A stretch of DNA of 64,000 nt, taken from an uncultured Granulosicoccaceae bacterium (lineage in GTDB: Bacteria > Pseudomonadota > Gammaproteobacteria > Granulosicoccales > Granulosicoccaceae). Below, in pieces: positions 1-9,068 of this stretch (positions are counted from its first letter, which is position 1; each line of letters starts with the position of its first letter). The stretch spans positions 41,551-105,550 of the forward strand of contig CALGND010000009.1 in the NCBI GenBank assembly GCA_937958675.1. The letters are read 5' to 3'. The translations under genes were made by a program, and so were the position numbers. The notes beneath the pieces are model-generated. The model worked only from the letters and a program-made list of their open reading frames with translations. It made no database searches and had not been told where the DNA came from.

Positions 1-1131
1 TACTTTAGGCGGCGGCGGCGGGAATGTAATTTCCCCTGCATGACTTGCAGTAGCACCACGTATAACATCATCTTCCATATTGTGATTGATCTGGCCGTCT
101 TTTTCAGGCGTGAGATCAGCCAACATATGGGCAATATTAGTTGAATAGAGTTCGGATGATTGCGCAGCCATTCGGCTCGGAAAATCGGTATAACCGATTA
201 CTGTTACGCCGTTATCGCTAACTATCTTTTTATCCATCTGCGTTAGATCACAATTGCCACCACGCTCTGCTGCAAGATCGACAATGACAGAGCCAGGCTT
301 CATAAGCTTGACCATGTCTTCTAACCATAGCTTGGGAGCATCGCGCCCGGGAATGAGTGCTGTGGTGATGACAATATCCACTTCTGGCGCCTGTTCTCTA
401 AAACAAGCCAGCTGCTTCTCACGAAACTCTGGGCTTGACGGCGCAGCATAGCCGCCATCACCCGCACCGTCTTCGTTGAAATCTAGAAACAAAAATTCAG
501 CGCCCATCGATTCGATCTGTTCTGCTACTTCTGGGCGAACATCAAACGCTCGAACAATTGCACCAAGAGATTGTGCTGTGCCAATGGCAGACAAACCTGC
601 TACACCAGCGCCAATCACCAATACCTTCGCCGGTGGCACTTTACCCGCGGCAGTTATTTGCCCGGTAAAGAAACGACCAAAATTATTACCCGCTTCGATT
701 ACCGCTCGGTAGCCTGCGATATTTGCCATCGACGATAATGCATCCATTTTTTGTGCTCGCGATATCCGCGGCACCATATCCATTGCAAGCAACGTTGCTT
801 TGCTTGAATTAGTGTCAGCCAGCAGTGCTTCGTTTTGAGCAGGGTAGAAAAATGAAATGAGGGTTTTGCTTTGATCCAGCAGCCCAATCTCATTTGCCTC
901 CGGCGGGCGGACCTTAGTGATCACGTCGGCTGCTTTCCACAAAGCATCAGCATCCGCTACTACTTCAACACCAGCCTCTCGATATGCATCGTCATTAAAA
1001 CCTGCGGCTTTTCCCGCACCACTCTGGATTAAGCAGCTATGTCCTAGTTTTTGCAGCCTAGCCGCCGATGTAGGGGTCATCGCTACGCGGGCTTCATCTG
1101 CTGTTATTTCTTTTGGCGTACCAATTTTCAA
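1..1131 (-). CDS. pntA: NAD(P) transhydrogenase subunit alpha, partial at window edge
   Basis: This is the hydride-transfer (NAD-binding, domain I) part of the proton-translocating transhydrogenase, which moves reducing equivalents between NADH and NADP at the inner membrane. 377 codons are visible without a stop. The frame begins KIGTPKEITADEARVAMTP and contains the Rossmann motif VLVIGAGVAGLSAIGTAQ, then DVRPEVAEQIESMGAEF and a PGRDAPKL segment, all typical of PntA/AlaDH-type domains. It reaches a Pro-rich stretch (FPPPPPKV) at the edge, where domain I ends in the family. I cannot see whether membrane helices follow (E. coli form) or the subunit is split (Rhodospirillum form). The start is a TTG at 1131, chosen because AGGAG lies 7 nt upstream and the family N-terminus aligns there; no upstream ATG fits. 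Confidence 0.93.
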   Translation of the reverse strand, partial: MKIGTPKEITADEARVAMTPTSAARLQKLGHSCLIQSGAGKAAGFNDDAYREAGVEVVADADALWKAADVITKVRPPEANEIGLLDQSKTLISFFYPAQNEALLADTNSSKATLLAMDMVPRISRAQKMDALSSMANIAGYRAVIEAGNNFGRFFTGQITAAGKVPPAKVLVIGAGVAGLSAIGTAQSLGAIVRAFDVRPEVAEQIESMGAEFLFLDFNEDGAGDGGYAAPSSPEFREKQLACFREQAPEVDIVITTALIPGRDAPKLWLEDMVKLMKPGSVIVDLAAERGGNCDLTQMDKKIVSDNGVTVIGYTDFPSRMAAQSSELYSTNIAHMLADLTPEKDGQINHNMEDDVIRGATASHAGEITFPPPPPKV

Positions 1132-1519
1132 CGGTTTACTCCTAAAGACAAGGAAGGACAAGAGGCTAAATGTGCGACATATCGTAGCAGTTTAATAATA
1201 GCGCGGTCATGCTCGATTACACAGTTATAGAGTGTATTAGCGCTCAATCACCATTATTCAGACTTACTTTGATCGCATTCTTTCGTTTCTCATAGAAGCT
1301 TCGGCTCTAACACTTAAAGCACCATGTTACGAAACAACATCCATTAAACACTACTCAGCAAGCGCAATAGCTACAAGCTTATAAGCCATCTCTTCCTGTG
1401 CAAATTAATCAGGTAGTAAAGCAACAATGAGATTGTTAAACAGTCCACATACATGACAATCTTTAGGTGCGTCTGCAAGAACGCTAACAAGAACGCCTAC
1501 CAGTACAACAAACATTGCG
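1132..1519. other. 388-bp gene-free stretch between galM and pntA
   Basis: The region upstream of pntA and downstream of galM holds no convincing gene. The pntA ribosome-binding site (AGGAG on the minus strand, about 1139-1143) is here, so the pntA promoter should be too, but I could not find a -35/-10 pair with acceptable spacing. No strong hairpin with a T-run follows galM. A plus-strand frame starting at 1453 only continues antisense through the galM tail and is not a gene. Confidence 0.5.
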
Positions 1520-2524
1520 TCAAGGCGTTGTCAGTCGATATTCGGATCGTTGGTGGTATCGCTCACCTGGGTGCAATAAAGCGCCGGCAAAGGATTCGTG
1601 GTGTACGCTGTCGGGCCAACGTTGTGGTTCTAGGCAAAGGCCAGCATGGCGCTCATACCGGCGCCCGTCCAATCCACTTACTGGCACATCCAGCTTATTA
1701 CCATCGTAAAACTGAAGGCCAGGCTCTGTTGTATACACATCCATCGCCACACTGCCTTCGCTAGGAGCACTAGCTGTGAGTCTCGCTACCAGTGAAAGCA
1801 CACGTTGCTGCGTATGCAAACAAAAGTTGTGATCAAAAATCGTCGAGCTGATGTGTTTTTCAAGCCTTCTTGGCGCTTGAAAATCAAACACAGTGCCAGC
1901 AAGCTTAACTATCTGTCCAGTGGGTATCCCTCGTTGGTCAATGGGCAAATAATGATCAGCAAATATCTGTAGGTCGTGATTGCTCACGTTGACAGTGCCA
2001 TCAAGATTAAAATACGAATGCGGTGCTAAGTTGCACACCGTTGTGGCATCTGTAACTGCGGTGATGTCGTACACCAAGTTGGCGGGCTCGGTAATACTAA
2101 TTTTACAATCAATGGCAAGATTGCCTGGATACCCCATCTCGCCGTCTTCACACAATATATGCAAATGGACAGAGCTATCAGAGATCGACACCACATCCCA
2201 GGCTCGACACCCCGTGCCGGTATGTCCGCCGTGTAGATGTGTCACATTGTTTTCGTTACGATCTAATTGCCAAACATCCGCACCCAACGGTAAGTGACCG
2301 TCTCTGATTCTATTGGCATGACGCCCAGCAAGAATGCCGAACGATGGAGAATGAAGCAGATAATTATCCCAGCTATCAAAACCCAATACTAATGGATGAG
2401 AAATCGACGCCAGCCGTAAATCCTGTACGACAGCGCCATAGTTGAGTATATGTGCTGATAAATTATCATTGGCAATTCGGATGCGTTGAATGGGTTTGCC
2501 ATTGAATGTTCCAAACTGCTCCAT
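1520..2524 (-). CDS. galM: Aldose 1-epimerase (mutarotase)
   Basis: It interconverts alpha and beta anomers of hexoses such as galactose and glucose, feeding sugar catabolism. The 334 residues match the usual GalM size (E. coli about 346). Visible family landmarks are a GRHANRIRDG segment near residue 70, LHGGHTGTGCRAWDV around 97-111, the PHSYFNL motif near 167 carrying the catalytic His, and CLEPQRWPDS near 298 carrying the catalytic Glu. It starts 30 bp after the gabD stop on the same strand, so the two may be co-transcribed, although their functions do not obviously match. No signal peptide is seen; the protein should be cytoplasmic. Confidence 0.9.
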   Translation of the reverse strand: MEQFGTFNGKPIQRIRIANDNLSAHILNYGAVVQDLRLASISHPLVLGFDSWDNYLLHSPSFGILAGRHANRIRDGHLPLGADVWQLDRNENNVTHLHGGHTGTGCRAWDVVSISDSSVHLHILCEDGEMGYPGNLAIDCKISITEPANLVYDITAVTDATTVCNLAPHSYFNLDGTVNVSNHDLQIFADHYLPIDQRGIPTGQIVKLAGTVFDFQAPRRLEKHISSTIFDHNFCLHTQQRVLSLVARLTASAPSEGSVAMDVYTTEPGLQFYDGNKLDVPVSGLDGRRYERHAGLCLEPQRWPDSVHHESFAGALLHPGERYHQRSEYRLTTP

Positions 2525-2554
2525 CTCTCGCTGTACCTTATATATGGATGAGCA

Positions 2555-4012
2555 CTAATTGGTGTGCTCAAGGCCACCGATGCAGGCGTATTGCGTATTC
2601 AGGTATTCATCAATGCCTCGACTACCTCCTTCAGTACCTAAGCCACTTTCCTTCATGCCGCCAAATGGCGCTTCAGGTGTAGTAATGATTCCCTCATTAA
2701 TGCCGACAAGGCCATACTCTAGCTGATCGGTCATTCGAAACGCTCGACCCAAATCTGTTGTATAGCAATAACACGCCAAACCGTATTCAGAATCATTAGC
2801 CATGGCGAGCACTTCATTTTCAGATTCAAATTTGATCACTGCTGATACAGGGCCAAAGATTTCTTCCTTAGCTATACGCATATTGTGGTTCACCTGTGTA
2901 ATAACGGTAGGCTCAAAAAACGAGCCGCCAAGCGAGTGCCGCTTACCACCGACAACAACCTTTGCGCCAGCACTGGTGGCATCGTTAAGAAGCTCTTCCA
3001 CTTTTTCCACTGCAGCAATATCAATTAACGGGCCTTGTTGTACGCCATCATCCGTACCATCGCCAACTTTAAGCGCGTTAACAGCAGCGTTAAATTTTTC
3101 AATAAAGCGATCATATATGCCGGCTTGAACGAAAAAGCGGTTAGTACACACGCAGGTTTGTCCTGAGTTACGATACTTAGCGGCAATGGCACCGTTTACC
3201 GCACGCTCGATATCTGCGTCATCAAATACAATAAAAGGAGCGTTACCGCCAAGCTCCATCGACACTTTTTTAACGGTCTCAGCAGCTTGTTTTATTAGTA
3301 TTTTTCCGACACCTGTTGAGCCGGTAAACGTGATTTTTTTAACGAGCGGGTTAGCGGTAATTTCGCCACCGATTTCGCTAGCAGAACCTGTGAGTATATT
3401 GATCACTCCGGCAGGCAGGCCTGCTTTGTCAGCAATCACGCCCCAAGCCAATGCTGAGTATGGCGTTTGTGACGCAGGCTTCACAACACTGGTGCAGCCC
3501 GCGGCAATAGCAGGTCCAATTTTGCGCGCCAACATTGATGAAGGAAAATTCCATGGCGTGATCGCTGCAACCACACCAACAGGGTATCGATTAACCATGA
3601 CTTTTTTATCTTTCCAAGGTGATGGAACAATCTCACCATAGATACGACGCGCCTCTTCAGCGAACCACAAAAGGTAGGCAGCGCCGATGGCAATTTCGCC
3701 CTTGGCTTCGGCTAGCGGTTTGCCTTGTTCCATGGTGAGTATTTGGGCAAGCTCTGCTTGGTTTTCCAACATCACGTCATGCATCTTGCGTAACCAAGCT
3801 GCTCGTTCATTTGCAGTGCTACGGCGAAAATCAACAAATGCAGTTTCGGCCGCTTCTATTGCTCGGCGTGTTTCTGCAGCTCCGGATTTTGGCACCTGCC
3901 CAACCACGTCTCCATTCGCGGGGTTAGTGACTTCAAAGCTTGCACCGCCGTCTGCCGCAGTCCAAGATCCACCAATAAGATTGGCCTGTTTAAAAAATTC
4001 GCCATTAGTCAT
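2555..4012 (-). CDS. gabD: NAD(P)-dependent succinate-semialdehyde dehydrogenase
   Basis: It oxidises succinate semialdehyde to succinate, the last step of GABA degradation, in the cytoplasm. The 485-residue length equals that of the GabD family. Aldehyde dehydrogenase landmarks appear in order: TPWNFPSSMLARK (substrate/NAD loop, near 150), FTGSTGVGK (nucleotide site, near 230), MELGGNAPFIVFDDAD with the general-base Glu (near 254), and GQTCVCTNR with the catalytic Cys (near 288). The C-terminal EAPFGGMKESGLGTEGG motif is also present. Related aldehyde dehydrogenases cannot be excluded, but similarity to SSADH is strong throughout. It is divergent from the GST gene at 4154, with about 140 bp between them. 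No gabT is in the window. Confidence 0.92.
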   Translation of the reverse strand: MTNGEFFKQANLIGGSWTAADGGASFEVTNPANGDVVGQVPKSGAAETRRAIEAAETAFVDFRRSTANERAAWLRKMHDVMLENQAELAQILTMEQGKPLAEAKGEIAIGAAYLLWFAEEARRIYGEIVPSPWKDKKVMVNRYPVGVVAAITPWNFPSSMLARKIGPAIAAGCTSVVKPASQTPYSALAWGVIADKAGLPAGVINILTGSASEIGGEITANPLVKKITFTGSTGVGKILIKQAAETVKKVSMELGGNAPFIVFDDADIERAVNGAIAAKYRNSGQTCVCTNRFFVQAGIYDRFIEKFNAAVNALKVGDGTDDGVQQGPLIDIAAVEKVEELLNDATSAGAKVVVGGKRHSLGGSFFEPTVITQVNHNMRIAKEEIFGPVSAVIKFESENEVLAMANDSEYGLACYCYTTDLGRAFRMTDQLEYGLVGINEGIITTPEAPFGGMKESGLGTEGGSRGIDEYLNTQYACIGGLEHTN

Positions 4013-4153
4013 AATATATCGGTCTCAACACCGTAACTTGCCTGTTAGTGATGTATTCTACGCCGCAACACCCTAACGGGACAGCCCGAATAAGCAGTTT
4101 AACCGAGCCAGTTATAACCTGGCATTGCAGCCACACAACCACCGGAGAATCAA

Positions 4154-4783
4154 ATGATAGAACTCTACACTTGGACAACACCCAATGGCCGCAAAGTATC
4201 GATACTGCTAGAAGAGCTAGGTTTGGCGTATAACGCCCATTCCATCAACATTACCAAGGACGAACAATTCGCAGATGATTTTTTGAAGATCAGCCCAAAT
4301 AATAAGATCCCAGCCATAGTTGATACTGACAACGGCTTAACGCTGATGGAGTCAGGGGCTATTATGCTTTACCTTGCGGAGAAAACCGGCAAACTGATGC
4401 CAACAGACCCGGCCAAACGCTGGTTGGCCACCCAATGGTTGATGTGGCAGATGGGTGGCCTAGGGCCAATGGCTGGGCAAACCCATCACTTTGTTAAGTA
4501 CAACCCGGGTAAATCAGAATACGCTGAACAACGCTATGCTGGTGAAACTCGCCGCCTATACGGTGTACTAGATAAACAGCTGGAACACTCAGAATTCATT
4601 GCAGGCGAATATAGCATTGCTGATATTGCCTGTTGGCCTTGGATATCACGCTTCGAATGGCAGGGTATTGATGTCGCTGAGTTCCCGCAAATTTTGCGAT
4701 GGTACAAAACCATTGCGGCTCGTCCTGCAGTAGTCAAAGGATATCAAGTGCCAGCGTTCACAACTGAAATACCAATGCCCTAA
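4154..4783 (+). CDS. yfcG: YfcG-like (Nu-class) glutathione S-transferase
   Basis: A soluble glutathione-dependent enzyme; family members act as GSH-dependent disulfide-bond oxidoreductases. The N-terminal thioredoxin-fold domain begins MIELYTWTTPNGRKVSILLEE, where the TPNG turn supplies the GSH-binding Thr/Asn of the Nu class rather than a catalytic Ser or Cys. ISPNNKIPAIVD (cis-Pro loop) and ESGAIMLYLAEKTG (gamma-glutamyl binding) follow. The C-terminal helical domain carries MGGLGPMAGQTHHF and SIADIACWPW, both diagnostic of YfcG/YghU. The start is supported by GGAG 6 nt upstream of the ATG. At 209 residues it is full length. Confidence 0.92.
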   Translation: MIELYTWTTPNGRKVSILLEELGLAYNAHSINITKDEQFADDFLKISPNNKIPAIVDTDNGLTLMESGAIMLYLAEKTGKLMPTDPAKRWLATQWLMWQMGGLGPMAGQTHHFVKYNPGKSEYAEQRYAGETRRLYGVLDKQLEHSEFIAGEYSIADIACWPWISRFEWQGIDVAEFPQILRWYKTIAARPAVVKGYQVPAFTTEIPMP

Positions 4784-4795
4784 GCTAAGCTTCGT

Positions 4796-4827
4796 GCCCA
4801 TCCATTAGGCACCACTTTTGGATGGGC
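4796..4827. terminator. Shared hairpin between convergent GST and ABC ATPase genes
   Basis: A 9-bp perfect inverted repeat (GCCCATCCA at 4796-4804, TGGATGGGC at 4819-4827) has a 14-nt loop and sits between the GST stop (4783) and the stop of the convergent ATPase gene (4832). The loop contains CTTTT, and a weak T-rich stretch follows on either side. It is probably a bidirectional terminator, inferred from position and stem. Confidence 0.55.
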
Positions 4828-4831
4828 GCTA

Positions 4832-5899
4832 TTAAGTCTTGGGGATTGCCTTCCCGTCCTCAGCAAACATATGCAGCTTAGATTGGACCACATTAAATCG
4901 AACAGTCTCGCCGATACGATAATGAGAATCAGCATCAGCGCGAGCCACTACCGTTTGCTTGTCTACCAATAACACGTGCAAATAAGCTTCACCACCTAAG
5001 TGCTCGTATACCTCAACTGTGCCAGACCATTTACCATTAGCTTGAATTTGTATATCTTCCGGGCGGATTCCGATAGACACCTTGGTGTAATTGGCATCTT
5101 TAGTGGAGCTACTAGGGACAGAGGCAATTGCTTCACTAGCATGAATAGCATTTCCATTAATCACATCAGCGTCAATGAAGTTCATTGCAGGTGACCCAAT
5201 AAAACCAGCCACAAACTTGTTTGCTGGATTTCTGTAGAGCTCCAAGGGCGTGCCGATTTGTTCAACACAACCGTCGCGAAATACAACAATACGATCAGCA
5301 AGCGTCATCGCTTCAACTTGATCGTGTGTGACGTAAATCATCGTGCTCTTTAAGCGTTGATGTAACTTTAAAATCTCTACTCTCATATGCACACGCAATG
5401 CGGCATCAAGATTAGACAATGGCTCGTCAAACAAGAACACTTCTGGCTCACGCACTATCGCACGTCCAATAGCGACCCTCTGACGTTGACCACCACTTAG
5501 CTCACTTGGCCGACGTTCCATTAGCGGCCCTAATCCTAAAATATCCGCGGCAGCATCTACCCTTTGTGTTACTTCCGCTTTGGGCATACCTGCATGCCTA
5601 AGCGCAAAGCCAAGATTTCCCCTAACATCCTTATGCGGATATAGGGCATAAGATTGAAACACCATGGCAATACCGCGTTTAGCTGGCGGCAAACGATCAA
5701 CCTTCTTGCCACCAATTTTTATCTCGCCAGCGGTCAGCTCTTCCAAGCCCGCTATCATCCGCAGCATCGTTGATTTCCCGCATCCGCTGGGGCCAACAAA
5801 TACCATCAGCTCCCCATCCTTAACGCTGAGCGAAGTATCGTGGATGACTTCTACTTTGCCAAATTGTTTAACGACATTGTTGATATCAAGTGTTGCCAT
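4832..5899 (-). CDS. ABC transporter ATP-binding protein, MalK/UgpC type (amino-sugar importer)
   Basis: Energy-coupling subunit of the sugar importer encoded just upstream. The nucleotide-binding domain has Walker A GPSGCGKST (about 38-46), the Q-loop VFQSYALYPH, signature LSGGQRQRVAIG and Walker B VFLFDEPLSNLDAA, then the H-loop YVTHDQVEAMTLADR. From about residue 235 a C-terminal OB/TOBE-type domain follows (VSIGIRPEDIQ), as in MalK, UgpC and MsmK. The 355-residue length is normal. It follows the permease gene by 3 nt, last in a four-gene operon. Substrate is assigned from context (N-acetylglucosamine genes opposite), not from this protein. Confidence 0.9.
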   Translation of the reverse strand: MATLDINNVVKQFGKVEVIHDTSLSVKDGELMVFVGPSGCGKSTMLRMIAGLEELTAGEIKIGGKKVDRLPPAKRGIAMVFQSYALYPHKDVRGNLGFALRHAGMPKAEVTQRVDAAADILGLGPLMERRPSELSGGQRQRVAIGRAIVREPEVFLFDEPLSNLDAALRVHMRVEILKLHQRLKSTMIYVTHDQVEAMTLADRIVVFRDGCVEQIGTPLELYRNPANKFVAGFIGSPAMNFIDADVINGNAIHASEAIASVPSSSTKDANYTKVSIGIRPEDIQIQANGKWSGTVEVYEHLGGEAYLHVLLVDKQTVVARADADSHYRIGETVRFNVVQSKLHMFAEDGKAIPKT

Positions 5900-5902
5900 C
5901 GA

Positions 5903-6736
5903 TCAGCCTTTTACCGCTCCGGCAGTGATACCGCGTATTAATTGTTTGGAGAAAATCACATACATAACTAAAACCGGCATGATCGCTACTGACAAAGCCG
6001 CCAAGACAGCAGACCAGTTAACTGTGTACTGCCCGATAAACTGTTGAATGCCTAGCGTTACCGTGCGTGTTCCCTCCCCTGGAGACAAAATAAGTGGAAA
6101 CCATAAATCGTTCCAGATAGGAATCATCGAGAATACAGCGACTGTGGCAATGACCGGCCTTATCAGCGGCAACACTACTTCGAAAAATATACGGTATTCG
6201 GACAGACCATCAATACGAGCGCTATCTTTAATTTCTCCCGACACAGATTTTAAAAACTCAGTAAAAATAAAAATAGCAATTGGCAATCCTTGTGCGGTGT
6301 AAACCAATACCAACGCTGTAAGTGTATTAGTCAAGCCAAGTTTTACGAATAGTTCTAGCAGCGCAACGGTACCAAGCCTGATCGGCACCATTATGCCGAG
6401 AATCAAATACAGGCCAAGTAAACCATTACCTTTAAACCGAAATTCTGTTAAAGCATGAGCTGCCATTGCCCCTAAGAGCAGTATAAACACCAAAGATATC
6501 AGCGTAACTATTAGGCTATTACCAAAGTACAAAGGGAAATCCCCATTCGCCAAAACACTTTGATAGCCTTTACTTGAGTAAAGATCGCCCAAGGGTAAAG
6601 CCATTGGGTCTCTAAAAATACCTTTCTTCGATTTAAAGCTATTGATTGCGATTAATACAAGCGGAAACAGTGCAAGTAAGGAATACAGTATCAGCACACT
6701 GTGGATTGCAATCGAGGAGAGCGGATTATTACGCAT
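5903..6736 (-). CDS. Carbohydrate ABC transporter permease, MalG type
   Basis: One of the two membrane subunits of the CUT1 importer. Six hydrophobic segments are visible across 277 residues, the first at about 10-31 (SVLILYSLLALFPLVLIAI). The cytoplasmic EAA loop reads DSARIDGLSEYRIFFEVVLPL near residue 190, which contacts the ATPase. The C-terminus IRGITAGAVKG is typical of MalG-family permeases. Its ATG overlaps the TAA of the preceding permease gene by one base (TAATG), so translation is probably coupled. Confidence 0.9.
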   Translation of the reverse strand: MRNNPLSSIAIHSVLILYSLLALFPLVLIAINSFKSKKGIFRDPMALPLGDLYSSKGYQSVLANGDFPLYFGNSLIVTLISLVFILLLGAMAAHALTEFRFKGNGLLGLYLILGIMVPIRLGTVALLELFVKLGLTNTLTALVLVYTAQGLPIAIFIFTEFLKSVSGEIKDSARIDGLSEYRIFFEVVLPLIRPVIATVAVFSMIPIWNDLWFPLILSPGEGTRTVTLGIQQFIGQYTVNWSAVLAALSVAIMPVLVMYVIFSKQLIRGITAGAVKG

Positions 6737-7668
6737 TAAGCCTGATACCGCTGCAAGCGACGCTGTACACCAAATAGGTAAACAGACACTCCAAGCAAAA
6801 TAATAAAAAACAAGCTAGAAGCAACAGTTGCCCCCATGTTGACATCGCCGAGCTGGGCCTGAAAGCCAAAAAAGGTGCGAAACATAAATGTACCCATTAC
6901 ATCAGTGGATCCATTAGGCCCGGCCAAGCCACCTTGCAAGGTGTAGATTAAATCAAAACTTGCCGTAAAGTTACCAATGTAAGTCAGAATGCCAACAAGG
7001 CCTAAGGTTGGCAATATAAGCGGCAGTTTAACTTTCCAAAATATCCACCAACCGTTCAAGCCATCAATTCTTGCAGCCTCTAGCGTTTCCTCTGGAATAT
7101 TAAGTAGAGCTGCATAAAACAACATCATCGGAATACCAACGTATTGCCAAATAGAGATTAGTGTCACTGTTGTTAGCGCCGAGCTCTCTAGGCCGAGCCA
7201 TGGTGCGAAGAAGCTACCTGCACCGATAAAATTCATAAACGCAGGCGTGATACCCCACAAAGGCGATAAAATTAGCTGCCATATAAATCCGATCACTACC
7301 ACCGAGAGCAGTGTTGGTAAAAAGAAAATAGTGCGGTACGTAGCAGCACCACGTAAATTGGGAATACTGAGTATTGCAGCAAGCGCTAGCGCGATGGGAT
7401 TCTGTATAAGCATGTGCAGAACAAACAACCACACATTATTTTTAAAGGCATTCCAAAACTGTTCGGCCCAATAGGGTTCAGTAAAGAGCTTTTGGTAATT
7501 ATCGAAACCTACAAACAGCGCTGCAGAATCGCGTTCAGCAAACAGCGACAAGCGGAGGGACTCTGCAATGGGGTAGATTGCAAATATAGTGTAGATCAGG
7601 GTAGCGGGAGCTAAAAAAAATACGATGTATCCCCGCCACCCCGATCTCGTCACAGTTGAATTACTCAA
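6736..7668 (-). CDS. Carbohydrate ABC transporter permease, MalF type
   Basis: The second membrane subunit of the CUT1 importer. The first helix lies at about residues 13-32 (YIVFFLAPATLIYTIFAIYP), followed by a periplasmic segment and five further helices. The EAA loop ETLEAARIDGLNGWWIFWKVKLPLI is near residues 194-218. The 310-residue length fits the short MalF relatives lacking the large periplasmic P2 loop. It begins 47 bp after the binding-protein gene and overlaps the next permease by one base. Confidence 0.9.
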   Translation of the reverse strand: MSNSTVTRSGWRGYIVFFLAPATLIYTIFAIYPIAESLRLSLFAERDSAALFVGFDNYQKLFTEPYWAEQFWNAFKNNVWLFVLHMLIQNPIALALAAILSIPNLRGAATYRTIFFLPTLLSVVVIGFIWQLILSPLWGITPAFMNFIGAGSFFAPWLGLESSALTTVTLISIWQYVGIPMMLFYAALLNIPEETLEAARIDGLNGWWIFWKVKLPLILPTLGLVGILTYIGNFTASFDLIYTLQGGLAGPNGSTDVMGTFMFRTFFGFQAQLGDVNMGATVASSLFFIILLGVSVYLFGVQRRLQRYQA

Positions 7669-7715
7669 AGCCTATTATTAAATGGGTCGCGCTAGCGCTA
7701 CAACCTTATTATTCA

Positions 7716-8966
7716 TCAAGGCTTAAACCAGGCATCCAAGTTATCTTGCGCTCCCTGCGCCGCGGCCTCTGCTGTCATGGTGCCATTTATCACGTTAGCC
7801 GTTAAGGTCCAGAGCTCGTTACTTAACGCTGGCTCACCGCGACCCAATATTTGATGTGCAACCCGAATAGTCGCTTTGCACTCTCCTCGCATGGCCATAA
7901 ACTCTTGCGCCAGTTCATTTTCGACGTCGAATTCATGACTAGCTAATGAGAAGAAACCAGGAGCAGCATTGGTCAGCAACGATGCAAACTCAGCAGTGCT
8001 AGTCCATTCTAGGAACGTCAGGGCCGCCTCTTTATTTTTACTATTGGCGTTCATACCAATACCAATATCGGTGTGATCACTAATGTAGCATTCGCTATCT
8101 GCATCTTTCGCCGGTGGTGCAAATGCACCCAATTCAAAGTCAGCGTTTTCTTGAAAACCGGTGATTTCCCATGAACCGGTTGGATAAATTGCCGCACGAC
8201 CTAAGGTAAATAGGTTTTGGCTATCGGTGTAGCCTTGAGCTTGAAAGCCACTACCGAGATAAGGCGTCCATTTGGCCATCTGTTTAAAGCCTTCCACAAA
8301 GCCATCGTCAGTAAATTTTGCAGTGCCGTTTATGAGCGCCATACGCCCTTCTTCTCCGCCCCAATATGCAGGACCAATATTGGTATAACCCATGGTTGCG
8401 GCCTCCCATGCGTCTTTGGTACCCATGGCCATCGGCACATAACTACCGTCGGCTTTAATGGCGTCAAGCGCTGCGTAGAAGTCTGCTTCTGTTTTGGGCA
8501 CTGTTAAACCTAACTCTTTAAAAGCATCTTTGTTGTACATAAAGCCATGGATAACGGATGCCATAGGCACGCAGAAAGTCGCATCAGAATTATCGGTAGA
8601 CCAAGCTGCTTTAGCAACATCAGAGAAATTGGCTAGTCCCTCTAAAGATTTGATATCCGCTAGATTGCCGGCTTCATACATGGCTAAGGCATTATCAAAG
8701 GGTCTGCAAGTGATGATGTCGCCAGCCGTACCGCCAGCGAGGCGAGCGTTTAATGCTGCGTTATATTCTGTGGGGGTTGTCGGTTTGAATTGAACATCGA
8801 TATCAGGATATTGCTTTTCAAACACTGGGATTATCTTTTCATCCCAAATGGCCTGGTCATCAGATCGCCAGCTTTCAATGGTAAGTACCGTTGTATCCGC
8901 CCAGCTTGCCGCGGCGGCACTGAATACAGCCGCAAACAATGCAGTCCGTAAAATTGGTTGTTTCAT
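7716..8966 (-). CDS. Sugar ABC transporter substrate-binding protein (probable amino-sugar binding)
   Basis: Periplasmic solute-binding protein that delivers sugar to the permeases. The chosen ATG at 8966 has GGAG 6 nt upstream and yields a good signal peptide: MKQPILRTALFAAVFSAAAA then SWA, with cleavage before DTTVLTIESW. An in-frame longer reading exists but has no leader character. The mature protein (about 390 residues) has the CUT1 binding-protein pattern: a WDEKIIPVFEKQYPDI start, GGTAGDIITC near 80, LGRAAIYPTGSWEI near 265 and a C-terminal ALTFLEWTSTAEF. It heads the importer operon and faces the GlcNAc kinase gene across about 100 bp. The substrate is inferred as N-acetylglucosamine or chitobiose. 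Confidence 0.88.
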   Translation of the reverse strand: MKQPILRTALFAAVFSAAAASWADTTVLTIESWRSDDQAIWDEKIIPVFEKQYPDIDVQFKPTTPTEYNAALNARLAGGTAGDIITCRPFDNALAMYEAGNLADIKSLEGLANFSDVAKAAWSTDNSDATFCVPMASVIHGFMYNKDAFKELGLTVPKTEADFYAALDAIKADGSYVPMAMGTKDAWEAATMGYTNIGPAYWGGEEGRMALINGTAKFTDDGFVEGFKQMAKWTPYLGSGFQAQGYTDSQNLFTLGRAAIYPTGSWEITGFQENADFELGAFAPPAKDADSECYISDHTDIGIGMNANSKNKEAALTFLEWTSTAEFASLLTNAAPGFFSLASHEFDVENELAQEFMAMRGECKATIRVAHQILGRGEPALSNELWTLTANVINGTMTAEAAAQGAQDNLDAWFKP

Positions 8967-9018
8967 TTGTGGCTCCAAAATAAACGTTGAGTAGCTATTT
9001 ACGATATTATTCCCTGCA

Positions 9019-9030
9019 GTGTCAAGACAC
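9019..9030. promoter_or_regulatory. Palindrome in the divergent amino-sugar promoter region
   Basis: GTGTC-AA-GACAC is a 5-2-5 inverted repeat in the 102-bp space between the binding-protein and kinase genes. On the minus strand the same bases include TTGACA, a perfect -35 hexamer for the importer operon, with a weak TAAATA 18 nt further. It may be an operator for the GntR regulator encoded at 9947, but I do not recognise it as a known NagQ/NagR site. Confidence 0.3.
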
Positions 9031-9068
9031 AATACCAATTTAACACCTATTTTAGAGCGCACGATGGC

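Noticed and set aside
1221..1256. Possible pntA promoter (TTGAGC...TATAAC, minus strand)
   Set aside because: The spacer is only 12 bp, too short for sigma-70 recognition.
1453..1764. Plus-strand open frame across the gap and the end of galM
   Set aside because: It runs antisense through the clearly conserved galM C-terminus and shows no protein family character.
8967..9062. Longer start for the sugar-binding protein
   Set aside because: The extension overlaps the divergent promoter and would bury the signal peptide; GGAG sits correctly for 8966.
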